A stretch of 60,338 bases of DNA from CAZOIA01 sp964579675 (GTDB taxonomy: Bacteria; Planctomycetota; Phycisphaerae; UBA1845; PWPN01). Positions 28,277 to 36,576 of this stretch are shown piece by piece. Location: positions 1 to 60,338 of the forward strand of contig CAZOIA010000008.1 of NCBI GenBank assembly GCA_964579675.1, in the 5' to 3' direction. Within the stretch, counting starts at the first letter, position 1. Each line of letters starts with the position of its first letter. The notes beneath the pieces were generated by a model, which saw only the letters and a program-made list of their open reading frames with translations, did no database searches and was not told the DNA's origin. The translations under genes and the position numbers were made by a program.

Positions 28277-28713
28277 TCGCAGTTGACACGAATATCCTCG
28301 TGTACGCCCACCGGGACGACAGCTCCTGGCATCAGGCCGCCGATGAGTGCCTCACGCAGCTCGCCGAGAGCGTCGCTCCCTGGGCAATACCGTGGCCTTG
28401 TCTTCACGAGTTCCTGGCGATCGTAACTCATCCGCGGATCTACAAACCACCAACGCCGCTCCACGATGCCCTCATTCAGGTCGATTGCTGGTTGGAGTCT
28501 CCTTCCCTGTTTCTTATTGGAGAAACGGCCGACCACTGGACGATTGCCAGGTCGGTCATGGAAACGAGCAGAATTGCGGGGCCATTGGTTCACGACGCAC
28601 GGATCGTTGCGGTTTGCGTCGAACACGGGGTCAGGGTGCTCTGGTCGGCTGATAGAGACTTCAGCCGCTTTGGCGATTTGAAGGTGGAGAATCCGCTGAC
28701 GCGCGTCGGGTGA
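28273..28713 (+). CDS. vapC: VapC-type PIN-domain toxin
   Basis: 146 aa. PIN motifs: VDTNILVYA with the first Asp, CLHEFLAIV with the Glu, VHDARIVAV with the Asp, and WSADRDFSRF near the end (Asp and R.F). These acidic residues bind Mg or Mn and cut RNA. It pairs with the vapB gene and is placed between the sugar transferase and the formyltransferase, where it appears to be an insertion in a glycan gene cluster. Confidence 0.93.
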   Translation: MIAVDTNILVYAHRDDSSWHQAADECLTQLAESVAPWAIPWPCLHEFLAIVTHPRIYKPPTPLHDALIQVDCWLESPSLFLIGETADHWTIARSVMETSRIAGPLVHDARIVAVCVEHGVRVLWSADRDFSRFGDLKVENPLTRVG

Positions 28714-28757
28714 CGGTCCGGCCCGCGCAGGATCCGGGGAGCCGAGTCCTGTAACTC

Positions 28758-29666
28758 ATGATGCAAATGAACGCAGCACTGATAGGCAGTGTCAGTTCGA
28801 GCGTTGCCGCGCTGCGGGGCATGCTTCGCGGCGGGCTCGAGGTGACCGGTGTGTTGGGTCTGCACGAGCGGCACGCGGCGCGGGTGAGCGACTACTGTGC
28901 GCTCGGGCCGCTGGCTGAAGATGCGGGCGTGGCGTTTCTCGACTTCGACAAGGTCACCGAGCCGACGGTGTCGGCGTTTCTCGAGGCACACCGGCCCGAC
29001 TGGCTGTTCGTGATCGGCCTTTCGCAACTGGTGCCCGCGGGGCTTTGCAGCATCGCCGGGGCGGGCGCGATCGGGTTCCATCCGACGCTGCTTCCCGAGG
29101 GGCGCGGGCGGGCGCCGATTGCCTGGACGATTCTTCTGGAGCGGCCGGCCGCCGTCAATCTGTTCTTCCTCACCGACGAACCGGACGTCGGCGACATCGT
29201 CGAGCAGCGGCCGGTGGAAGTCCGACCCGACGATTACGCCGCCGATTTGATCGCACGGACCAATGTGGTCCTGGAACAGATGGTGGCCGACCTCTGCCCC
29301 GCATTCGCGTCGGGCAAGGTGCCTCGCACGCCCCAGGATCACACCAAAGCCACCCGGTACGGCCGGCGGCGCCCGGAGGATGGGATCATAGACTGGAATC
29401 AGCCGGCCGGGGCGGTCTACCGGCTCGTCAGGGCGGTGAGCCGACCGTATCCCGGGGCGTTCACGTTTTCCCGCGGCAGGAAAGTCCTCGTCTGGCGAGC
29501 GCGGCCCGTTGAAGGCCCCGACACTGGATCAGACCCCGGCCTGGTGACGGCGGTGCGGGAGGACGGCCCCGTGGTGCAGACGGCCAGCGGGTTGCTGGCC
29601 CTGACGGAGCTCGAAATCGTGGGCGCGCCGGACGCAGGCTTGGCGGCAGGCCACAAGCTCGGCTAG
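28758..29666 (+). CDS. Formyltransferase (likely sugar N-formyltransferase)
   Basis: 302 aa (ATG at 28758; another at 28767). The fold follows 10-formyltetrahydrofolate-dependent formyltransferases: SVSSSVAALRGMLRGGLEVTGVLG at the N-terminus, IGFHPTLLPEGRGRAPIAWTIL with the catalytic His and DEPDVGDIVEQ with the Asp. The residue two before the His is Gly rather than the Asn of Fmt-type enzymes, as I recall for a branch of amino-sugar formylating proteins. C-terminal domain is PF02911-like (VYRLVRAVSRPYPGAFTF). It precedes a PIG-L deacetylase by 9 bp. Confidence 0.85.
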   Translation: MMQMNAALIGSVSSSVAALRGMLRGGLEVTGVLGLHERHAARVSDYCALGPLAEDAGVAFLDFDKVTEPTVSAFLEAHRPDWLFVIGLSQLVPAGLCSIAGAGAIGFHPTLLPEGRGRAPIAWTILLERPAAVNLFFLTDEPDVGDIVEQRPVEVRPDDYAADLIARTNVVLEQMVADLCPAFASGKVPRTPQDHTKATRYGRRRPEDGIIDWNQPAGAVYRLVRAVSRPYPGAFTFSRGRKVLVWRARPVEGPDTGSDPGLVTAVREDGPVVQTASGLLALTELEIVGAPDAGLAAGHKLG

Positions 29667-29675
29667 GATTCGCAC

Positions 29676-30383
29676 ATGCAAGACGTTCTGGTGATAGCTC
29701 CCCATCCGGATGACGAAGTGCTCGGTTGTGGCGGTACGATCGCCCGCCTGGTACGCGACGGGCAGAGGGTGACGGTCGCGGTCGTCACCAAAGGTACACC
29801 CTTGTTCCCCGCCTCGGACGTTCGGCGGGTTCGTGCTGAGGCCCGCAAGGCCAACCGGCAGCTCGGCGTGGAAACGCTTGTGTTCCTCGATCTGCCGGTG
29901 ACCACGCTCCACCTGATGCCCGAGCACAAGATCAACAAGGTGTTGTGCGATCTGATGGACAAGGTGGCGCCCGACACCGTGCTGGTGCCCTTTCCGGGCG
30001 ATCGTCACGAAGATCATCGCCAGGTATTCGACGCGGCCATGGTGGCCATGCGTCCCGACGGCCGCCGGCCTCCACCGAGGCGTATCTGCTGCTACGAAAC
30101 CGTCTCCGAAACGCACTGGGCTGCCCCGGGTATCGAGCCGCCCTTCGAGCCGAACTGGTACGTGGACATCACCCAAACGCTCGACGAGAAGGTCTCGGCG
30201 ATGCGGCAGTACGAATCGCAACTGGAAGAGCAAATCCCCGCACGGTCGATTGAGGCGATCAAGGCCCTGGCCCGGTTCCGCGGCAGCGTGGTCGGGATGG
30301 GGGCGGCCGAGGCGTTCGCGATCATCCGCGATCTCTGGCCGGCAGAAGCATCCCGGTCCTCGAAGACAAGAAACCGCAAATGA
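29676..30383 (+). CDS. PIG-L (LmbE) family N-acetylglucosaminyl-type deacetylase
   Basis: 235 aa. MQDVLVIAPHPDDEVLGCGGTIA has the zinc-binding HPDDE motif, followed by VVTKGTP and FPGDRHEDHRQVFDAA with the catalytic HEDHR. Fits enzymes that remove acetyl from N-acetyl sugars (bacterial members include BshB, MshB and sugar-nucleotide or glycan deacetylases). Together with the preceding formyltransferase it could replace an N-acetyl by N-formyl on an envelope sugar. The C-terminal 30 residues are unrelated and basic. Confidence 0.92.
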   Translation: MQDVLVIAPHPDDEVLGCGGTIARLVRDGQRVTVAVVTKGTPLFPASDVRRVRAEARKANRQLGVETLVFLDLPVTTLHLMPEHKINKVLCDLMDKVAPDTVLVPFPGDRHEDHRQVFDAAMVAMRPDGRRPPPRRICCYETVSETHWAAPGIEPPFEPNWYVDITQTLDEKVSAMRQYESQLEEQIPARSIEAIKALARFRGSVVGMGAAEAFAIIRDLWPAEASRSSKTRNRK

Positions 30384-30582
30384 ACGCAGACAAGAGAAGA
30401 AACCGCCAAGAGGACTTGAAGTGTGTCCTGGAACCCATTGGGGTACCGGCTCGAGGACCCGGACGATACGGTCGAGTTCGACAGTGAGTGGTGCATTGGC
30501 GTGCATTATCAGTGGGAGCTAGCCAATGTCCCAGCCGCCGCCCTTTTCCCGTCCCGACCTTCTACCGCCCCGGCTTGTTAGT

Positions 30583-32544
30583 CTACCTGGCCGTCGGAGG
30601 TTCTTCTTGGATCCTACGGCCCAGCAGCCTGACGATCAGCACGACCGCAGCCCCGCCGGCGAGCAGGCTGATGTAAGCAGGCAGGCCAAGCGAAACCGGG
30701 ATATAACCCACGACCATAGCCAGGAGCATGGCGGTAAGGGCATAAGGCATCTGGGTGCGTACGTGCTCGATCGCGTCGCAGCGGGACGCCAGGGCGGAGA
30801 GGATCGTCGTATCGGAGATCGGCGAACAGTGATCGCCGAAGATCGCCCCGTCCAGAACGGCGCCGACCGATATCGTCGCCAGGGTGGTCCCGGTGAACGC
30901 TGACGCATCGCCGACCGCGAACGCCAGCGGTATCACGTTCGGCAGCAGGATCGCCATCGTGCTGAAGGACGATCCGGTGGCGAATGCCACCAGACAACCG
31001 AGGCTGAAGACCACAGTCGAGAAGCCAACCGGGCTGATCACCTCACGGAACAGGGCGACCAGATAATCGGCGGTGCCCACGTCCTGACAAGCAGCCCCGA
31101 TCGACCACGCGAGAAACAGGATGACCACCGCCTTAAGAATGACGCGGACCGAGGCAAACGACGCCCGCACGATTTCCTTGATCGGCATGGCCTTTCCGCC
31201 GGCGATCATCACGACCGCGAGCAGGAATCCCAGGGCCGACGCCCGAGAAAACGCCCACATGGAATCGGTGCTCGCGAGCACTTGCCGCAAGTACGCGAAC
31301 GCACCGGCCGCCTGCAACGACGGCCGGCCGGCCCGCTGCCACCCCGACCACCACAGGGCAACGAGCGTGGCGATCAACGTGAAGCCGATCGGAACCACCG
31401 CGTACCGCGCCTGACCCCTGGCGTCCTTCCCGCCGCCGCCCTCGGCCTGCGGATCATCAGTCGGCCCGGTGCCCGACGCCGCTCGCCGTTCCGCCGCCAG
31501 CATCGGCCCGTAGTCCCGCCCCGTCCACGCCAACGCGAACACAAGCAGCAGCGTGAACAGGCAGTAGAAGCGCAGGGGCACCGTACGAACGAACATGTCG
31601 AAAGGCTCGATCGCGACATCCGCGGCTAGGAGCCCCTCCTCGATCTGGCTCAACTCGAACGCGATCCAGGTGGAGAACACCGCAAAGCCGGCCAGCGGGG
31701 CGGCCGTCGAATCCACGATGTAGGCCAGCTTGGCCCGGCTCACCCGGTGCCGGTCCGTCAGCGGCCGAAGCGTGTTGCCCACCACGATGCAATTGAGGTA
31801 GTCGTCGAAGAACAGCAGCAAGCCGGCGACGGTCGTGCCGATACGCGCCGATCGCGGGGTCCGGCAAAACCGGACCACAACCTCAATCAACCCCTGGATG
31901 CCCCCCGATTGCCGCGCGAGCGCGACCGTCGCGCTTATCAGCAACACGAATGAGATGATCTCCAGGCGGAACTCGTCGAGCAGGGCGTGCTGAATGAAAT
32001 AAGCGTAGAACGCATGCCACAGGCCGTAACCCGGAAAGTGATCCGTCGGCCAGACCGCGAGCACCCCGCCCGCGAGCACGCCCAGGACCAGACATAGAAT
32101 GACGTGCCGAAACAGAATGGCGGCGACAATGGCCAGCAGCGGGGGTAGAACCGCGTACCATGCGATTCGGTGAACCCGTCGTGGCTCATCGTCCAGGGCA
32201 TATCGCAGGGTCACGCCGTGGGACGAGGATTGAAACCGCACGTGGAGTCGGTGATCAACCTCGTCCGCCGGCGTGTCGGCAGCCACCCACTCGATCCGGC
32301 GATTGAACTGCTCATCCAGGGGAGGAGCGGGCCCAGGAGTCGGTCCGGCGTCAGGAGTCCCATCGCTTGCATCCAGCGCGATGCGAACGGGTGTGGTGCC
32401 GGCGTCTTCGACGACCCCGGCCAGTGCCGGCTCCAGTCGGGTCCGCGCCAACTGACGAGCGAGAAACGCCGGATCAGGCTGTCCGAGCCACGCACCGAGG
32501 CCCACCAGCACCGCGATCACGAACAATGCGACAAACCGGAACAT
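30583..32544 (-). CDS. NhaC-family Na+/H+ antiporter with an N-terminal extension
   Basis: 653 aa, against roughly 450-520 in the family. After a signal-like helix (FRFVALFVIAVLVGLGAWLG) comes about 115 residues of Pro-rich and beta-like soluble sequence, then a second helix (WYAVLPPLLAIVAAILFRHV) and the NhaC body with about 10 membrane segments: FFDDYLNCIVVGNTLRP, AYIVDSTAAPLAGFAVFSTW and the later GSSFSTMAILLPNVIPLAF and DGAIFGDHCSPISDTT blocks, which carry conserved acidic ion-site residues. Expected to exchange Na and H at the inner membrane. The extension probably faces the periplasm. A short open region without recognised gene lies at 30384-30582. Confidence 0.9.
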   Translation of the reverse strand: MFRFVALFVIAVLVGLGAWLGQPDPAFLARQLARTRLEPALAGVVEDAGTTPVRIALDASDGTPDAGPTPGPAPPLDEQFNRRIEWVAADTPADEVDHRLHVRFQSSSHGVTLRYALDDEPRRVHRIAWYAVLPPLLAIVAAILFRHVILCLVLGVLAGGVLAVWPTDHFPGYGLWHAFYAYFIQHALLDEFRLEIISFVLLISATVALARQSGGIQGLIEVVVRFCRTPRSARIGTTVAGLLLFFDDYLNCIVVGNTLRPLTDRHRVSRAKLAYIVDSTAAPLAGFAVFSTWIAFELSQIEEGLLAADVAIEPFDMFVRTVPLRFYCLFTLLLVFALAWTGRDYGPMLAAERRAASGTGPTDDPQAEGGGGKDARGQARYAVVPIGFTLIATLVALWWSGWQRAGRPSLQAAGAFAYLRQVLASTDSMWAFSRASALGFLLAVVMIAGGKAMPIKEIVRASFASVRVILKAVVILFLAWSIGAACQDVGTADYLVALFREVISPVGFSTVVFSLGCLVAFATGSSFSTMAILLPNVIPLAFAVGDASAFTGTTLATISVGAVLDGAIFGDHCSPISDTTILSALASRCDAIEHVRTQMPYALTAMLLAMVVGYIPVSLGLPAYISLLAGGAAVVLIVRLLGRRIQEEPPTAR

Positions 32545-32773
32545 CGTCGCGAATCCTACCCCTTACTCTTACCAGGGTCGAGTTTGATCCAAGCGAAACG
32601 CCGGTGCTGCGTGGCGCACCCCGCTATTGCCAGGGCTCTCGGCTGGGGATACATTGTCGCTCCACCTCGGGGGACGAGATGCACCATGCTCCCGGTGCTG
32701 GTGGGAGCGCGATCGCGGCATGATGGTTGAGGATCGTCTCTTATCCAAACGGAACATGGAACAGGTGACCGAC

Positions 32774-35700
32774 ATGAACACGTTCGCTTTCACTATAGTG
32801 GCCTCGGCCGCCGGGGTGTTGCTGGTGAACGCAGCGCCACGCGCAATGGCCGGCGAGGGTTCCTATCTCAATCTCGCCGATTTCGGAAGGCTGGTCGCGT
32901 GGACCGGCGCGGGGCAGGACCAGGTCCGCGAGTTGCGGGCCCTGGACGAGCTGCCCCCAGCAGCAAACGCCGTCGGCGTCGTGTGGGATGACCCGCGGGA
33001 CGTGCGCGAGGTCCGCGTGCGATTCGCCGGCGACGATGTTCCCGAAGGCATCCGCGCCGAGTACTGGTTCCTGACCTGGCCGCCGCCCCCGCCGAAAATG
33101 CCCGTGATGGAGGACAAGATCGACGACCTCTGGAGGGGCAAGTGGCTGACCGCCCGGACCCTGTCGGCCGCGCGCCGCGGCACCTGCGTCCTGACGTTCG
33201 AGCCGCTGAACGAACAAGAGAACCCCAACGCGAGGCACCTGCCCGGGCTCACGTACCGGCGGACCCTCAAGATCAGGCTCCCCATACCCCAAGGCTCGCC
33301 CGGGGTCGAGTCGCTGGAGGTCTTCTCCGATTCCACCGTCAAGCCGCTGTCGGTCCGCATCGAGTTCGGCTGCGGCCAGGAGCCAGCCGCCCGGTGGAGC
33401 GGCCGGATCGAGATCTACAACGGCACGATCGTGTCGGTCAAACCCTGGAACTTCGCCGACGGAGACGTCTTCGAATCGCCCGGTAGCTTCAAGAACGTGC
33501 GGACCGGCGATCAACCGAAGGGAATCATCGCGGACCTGCTCGCCTCCGATCCCGCACCCGCCGGCTCAAACGACATGACCGTGGTCACCGTTCGCGCGGA
33601 GGCACGAGTCGAAGGCGAAACCTTACCCCGCACCTTCTCCTTCAACACCCTCGATCTGAACCGCGGGCCGATCTACGTGCCCGATCGCCATGCCTACGTC
33701 ACCCGAGCGGACGACCCGAAGCACTTCAACCCCGATGCCTTCGCCGGCAGCGACAAGATCCGTGACAGGATCCCCGCCGAGCCCGAGCAGACGTTCCAGC
33801 GGGCCAGCAGCGAGATCCCCCCGCAGGACCCGTGGGTCCGCCAGCACGGCGACATGGTCTATCTGCCCCTGGCCGCCGACGCCAGTTGGCAAAAGTTCGC
33901 GGTCAGGTACGACGGCAACATCTTCATCAGCAAGCACGGGACCAAGGCGTTCGGCTCCGAGCTGAAGCGGTTGCAATGGAAAGACGACACGATCCAGTTC
34001 CGGATCGGCACCGGCAGCAAGCCGTATTTCCGTGAGGACCACAAGGCCAGCATGTCCGTCGCTGAAGAGTGCCTGCCGATCACGATCAACCGGTGGGAAA
34101 GCGACGGGCTCCGCTATGAGCAGGAAGCGTTCGCCACCCTGCTTCAAGGCCCGCTCGATCCCAACGATCCCGCCCGAAGCGAGCAGACACCGGCGGTCCT
34201 CATGCTGCAGCTCCGGGCCCACAACCCGAGCCGGGAGCCCCGCCGCGCTTGCTTCTGGTTCAAGATCGAACCTGACGAGAACCTTGAGGTCTCCGCCAGC
34301 CGCATCCATGCGACCGCAAACGAGAAGGGCGCGTATGACAGGCCCATCCTGCGGGCGGTGGTTCTCCCGCCGGATGATGGGGAGATGACGGCGGCCCGGA
34401 TCGGAGCGTCCGCAGCGGGAACAGAGAACGCCGTCACCTGCGAATACGCCGCGCCGGCGGGCGCGACGCGGACGCTGTTCGTGCACATCCCGTTCGTTTC
34501 CGACGTGACCGGCGGCGACGCGGACAAGTTGCAGGCGCTCGATTACGGGCGACAGCGCCAGCGGGTTGCCGATTACTGGAGGGGTCTTGTCGAGAGCACC
34601 ACCCGCTTTGCCACCCCCGAGCCCGAGTTCAACCACCTCGCCCGGTTCGTCGTCCCGCACATTCACATCAGCACCACCAAGGACCCCGCCAGCGGCCTTT
34701 ACATGGTGCCCGCGGCAAGCCTGGGTTACCGGGTCTTCGCCAACGAGGCCTGCTTCCAGGCCATGCTACTGGACGCGCTGGGTGATACGGACACCGCCGG
34801 TGAGTACCTTCAGACGTTCGTCGAGCTTCAGGGGACCAGGTCCTTCCCCGGGAACTACGTGGAGCCTCACGACGGCGTGTATCACGGCGCGAAGGTCAGC
34901 GACGAGTACGACTACACGGCCAGCGATTACAACCTCGATCACGGCACGGTCCTGTGGTCGCTGGCTCGCCACTATTTCTACACCGGCGACCGGGCATGGC
35001 TCCAGCGGACCTTGCCGAGCATGTTCAAGGCGGTCGAATGGATCGAGCGGCAACGGGCTGGGACCAGGAAGACGGACGTTCACGGCCAGCGGGTGCCCGA
35101 ATACGGCCTGCTGCCGGCGGGGCATCTCGAGGACAACGACGACTGGGGCTACTGGTTCAGCATCAATGCCTACTGCGTGGCCGGTATGATCGAGATGGCC
35201 CGGGCGATGGCGGACATCGGGCATCCCGAAGCCAGGCGCATATCCGGGCAGGCTGAGGCCTATCGCAAGGATCTCCGCTCGGCCGTCGTCCGTACCGCCG
35301 AGCTGGCCCCCGTGGTGCGCATGCGCGACGGGACGTACTCACCCTACGTGCCGACCAGGGCCCGCCAGCGGTTCCGTCAATTCGGCCCGCTGCAGGGACA
35401 GTTCTACAGCCGCTACAACCCTCCGGCCGGCGTGCTACCCTGCTTCAGACTCTCAGGCACGCGGGAAGTGCTGTACGGGCCCATGATCCTGCTCGATCTG
35501 GAGATCCTGGACCCTGACGACGTGGTGGCTGACTGGATCCTCGACGACTGGGAAGACAACCTGACCCTCTCCGGTGAAGGGGGCTTTAACGTCCATGGCT
35601 TCACGGATGAGAAGCTCTGGTTCAGCCAGGGCGGCATGGTCTGGCAGTCCAACCTGCAAAACCCCGTGCTCGCCTATCTGAAGCGCCACGAAGTGCCGGC

Positions 35701-36193
35701 TGCGATCCGCAACCTTTACAACAACTTCGTCGCGTGCCTGTACCCCGAAGTCAACACGCTAACCGAGGAGTACCGCATGTGGGGTCGCGCCAGCGGCCCG
35801 TTCTACAAGAGCCCCGACGAAGCCCGGTTCGTGAACCGGCTGCGCGACGTGCTGGTGCTCGAATCGGACGAGGACCTCTGGCTCGCCTCGGGCACGCCGC
35901 GACGCTGGCTTGCCTCAAAGGACGGCATCCGGGTGGACCGGGTCAATTCGTATTTCGGCCCGGTGGCGTTCACGCTCCACGCCGGCGCCGAGCCGAACAC
36001 CGTCGTCGCCCATGTCGATCCGCCGGCGCGAGCTAACCCCAAGAACCTCTGGCTCTACGCCCGCCTGCCCGGGAAAAAGACGATCACGCGGGTAGAGATC
36101 AACGGCAAGGACTGGACGGACATTGACCCGTCCGCGGAACGCATCCGCCTTCCCCAGACCGGCGAGCCGCTCGATATCGTGATCCGATACTGA
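32774..36193 (+). CDS. Secreted six-hairpin (alpha/alpha)6 glycosidase-like protein
   Basis: 1139 aa from ATG 32774 (MNTFAFTIVASAAGVLLVNAA, a signal peptide). The first 600 or so residues are beta-rich (IEFGCGQEPAARWSGRIEIYNG, DLNRGPIYVPDRHAYVT). From about residue 610 a helical barrel appears: FNHLARFVVPHIHISTTKDP, PGNYVEPHDG, YNLDHGTVLWSLARHYFYTGD, MFKAVEWIERQR, YWFSINAYCVAGMIEMARAM. Such repeats of two-helix hairpins with acidic residues fit GH78/GH63/GH116-like proteins, though I cannot fix the family. A short beta domain closes it. Probably degrades or modifies a plant or algal polysaccharide outside the cell. Confidence 0.82.
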   Translation: MNTFAFTIVASAAGVLLVNAAPRAMAGEGSYLNLADFGRLVAWTGAGQDQVRELRALDELPPAANAVGVVWDDPRDVREVRVRFAGDDVPEGIRAEYWFLTWPPPPPKMPVMEDKIDDLWRGKWLTARTLSAARRGTCVLTFEPLNEQENPNARHLPGLTYRRTLKIRLPIPQGSPGVESLEVFSDSTVKPLSVRIEFGCGQEPAARWSGRIEIYNGTIVSVKPWNFADGDVFESPGSFKNVRTGDQPKGIIADLLASDPAPAGSNDMTVVTVRAEARVEGETLPRTFSFNTLDLNRGPIYVPDRHAYVTRADDPKHFNPDAFAGSDKIRDRIPAEPEQTFQRASSEIPPQDPWVRQHGDMVYLPLAADASWQKFAVRYDGNIFISKHGTKAFGSELKRLQWKDDTIQFRIGTGSKPYFREDHKASMSVAEECLPITINRWESDGLRYEQEAFATLLQGPLDPNDPARSEQTPAVLMLQLRAHNPSREPRRACFWFKIEPDENLEVSASRIHATANEKGAYDRPILRAVVLPPDDGEMTAARIGASAAGTENAVTCEYAAPAGATRTLFVHIPFVSDVTGGDADKLQALDYGRQRQRVADYWRGLVESTTRFATPEPEFNHLARFVVPHIHISTTKDPASGLYMVPAASLGYRVFANEACFQAMLLDALGDTDTAGEYLQTFVELQGTRSFPGNYVEPHDGVYHGAKVSDEYDYTASDYNLDHGTVLWSLARHYFYTGDRAWLQRTLPSMFKAVEWIERQRAGTRKTDVHGQRVPEYGLLPAGHLEDNDDWGYWFSINAYCVAGMIEMARAMADIGHPEARRISGQAEAYRKDLRSAVVRTAELAPVVRMRDGTYSPYVPTRARQRFRQFGPLQGQFYSRYNPPAGVLPCFRLSGTREVLYGPMILLDLEILDPDDVVADWILDDWEDNLTLSGEGGFNVHGFTDEKLWFSQGGMVWQSNLQNPVLAYLKRHEVPAAIRNLYNNFVACLYPEVNTLTEEYRMWGRASGPFYKSPDEARFVNRLRDVLVLESDEDLWLASGTPRRWLASKDGIRVDRVNSYFGPVAFTLHAGAEPNTVVAHVDPPARANPKNLWLYARLPGKKTITRVEINGKDWTDIDPSAERIRLPQTGEPLDIVIRY

Positions 36194-36199
36194 ACAGTC

Positions 36200-36262
36200 G
36201 CTTGCCGCTTCGCGACGCTTCCCGTTGCGTGTTGCTGCCAGGCTGCTTGCCGCTTCGCGACG
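36200..36262. repeat. 19-bp direct repeat after the glycosidase gene
   Basis: GCTTGCCGCTTCGCGACGC occurs at 36200-36218 and again at 36244-36262, 44 bp apart. The second lies in the duplicated segment that follows. Likely a recombination scar. Confidence 0.75.
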
Positions 36263-36429
36263 CCGCGGTCGGCCCAGACTATTCGCGGGGATAGATGTAG
36301 ACCGGCAGGCTGTCCTCCGCGCACACGGTCCCGTCGGCGGTCTCGACTCTTACCGTCAGGCGATAGCGTCCCAGTGGTGACTGCGTCCTGACGGCAAGGC
36401 TGTGCTCCCGAGCTTGGGGTGACAGCGGC
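36229..36429 (-). pseudogene. Duplicated 3' end of the 40288-43392 gene
   Basis: 201 bp align without gaps to 40238-40438 (constant offset 4009), with about ten mismatches. The minus strand therefore repeats the last residues of the CBM9/PDZ protein (REHSLAVRTQSPLGRYRL up to the final VYIYPRE and stop) and a few codons that belong to the IS66 remnant (VAKRQAAW). Only this tail is present; the 5' side reads into unrelated sequence, so it cannot make the full protein. The 147 bp from 36430 to 36576 match nothing I recognise. Confidence 0.85.
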
Positions 36430-36576
36430 GAATGGCATGAAGCTAACGTGCATGGGGGTCTCCGTGCAAGCGATACCACGCTCTCGGTTTGACCATAAGG
36501 CTGTGCTCTTTGGGCCTCCGTTTCTTGCGGCGCGGGTGGGCCGCCTTTCAACACGAAGTATTCGCCGTGCGTCAAG

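Noticed and set aside
30384..30582. Short open frame on the plus strand reading SWNPLGYRLEDPDDTVEFDS after the PIG-L gene
   Set aside because: About 50 codons with no start context, no known domain and a run into Pro-rich nonsense before the stop; could be a decayed remnant but there is no support.
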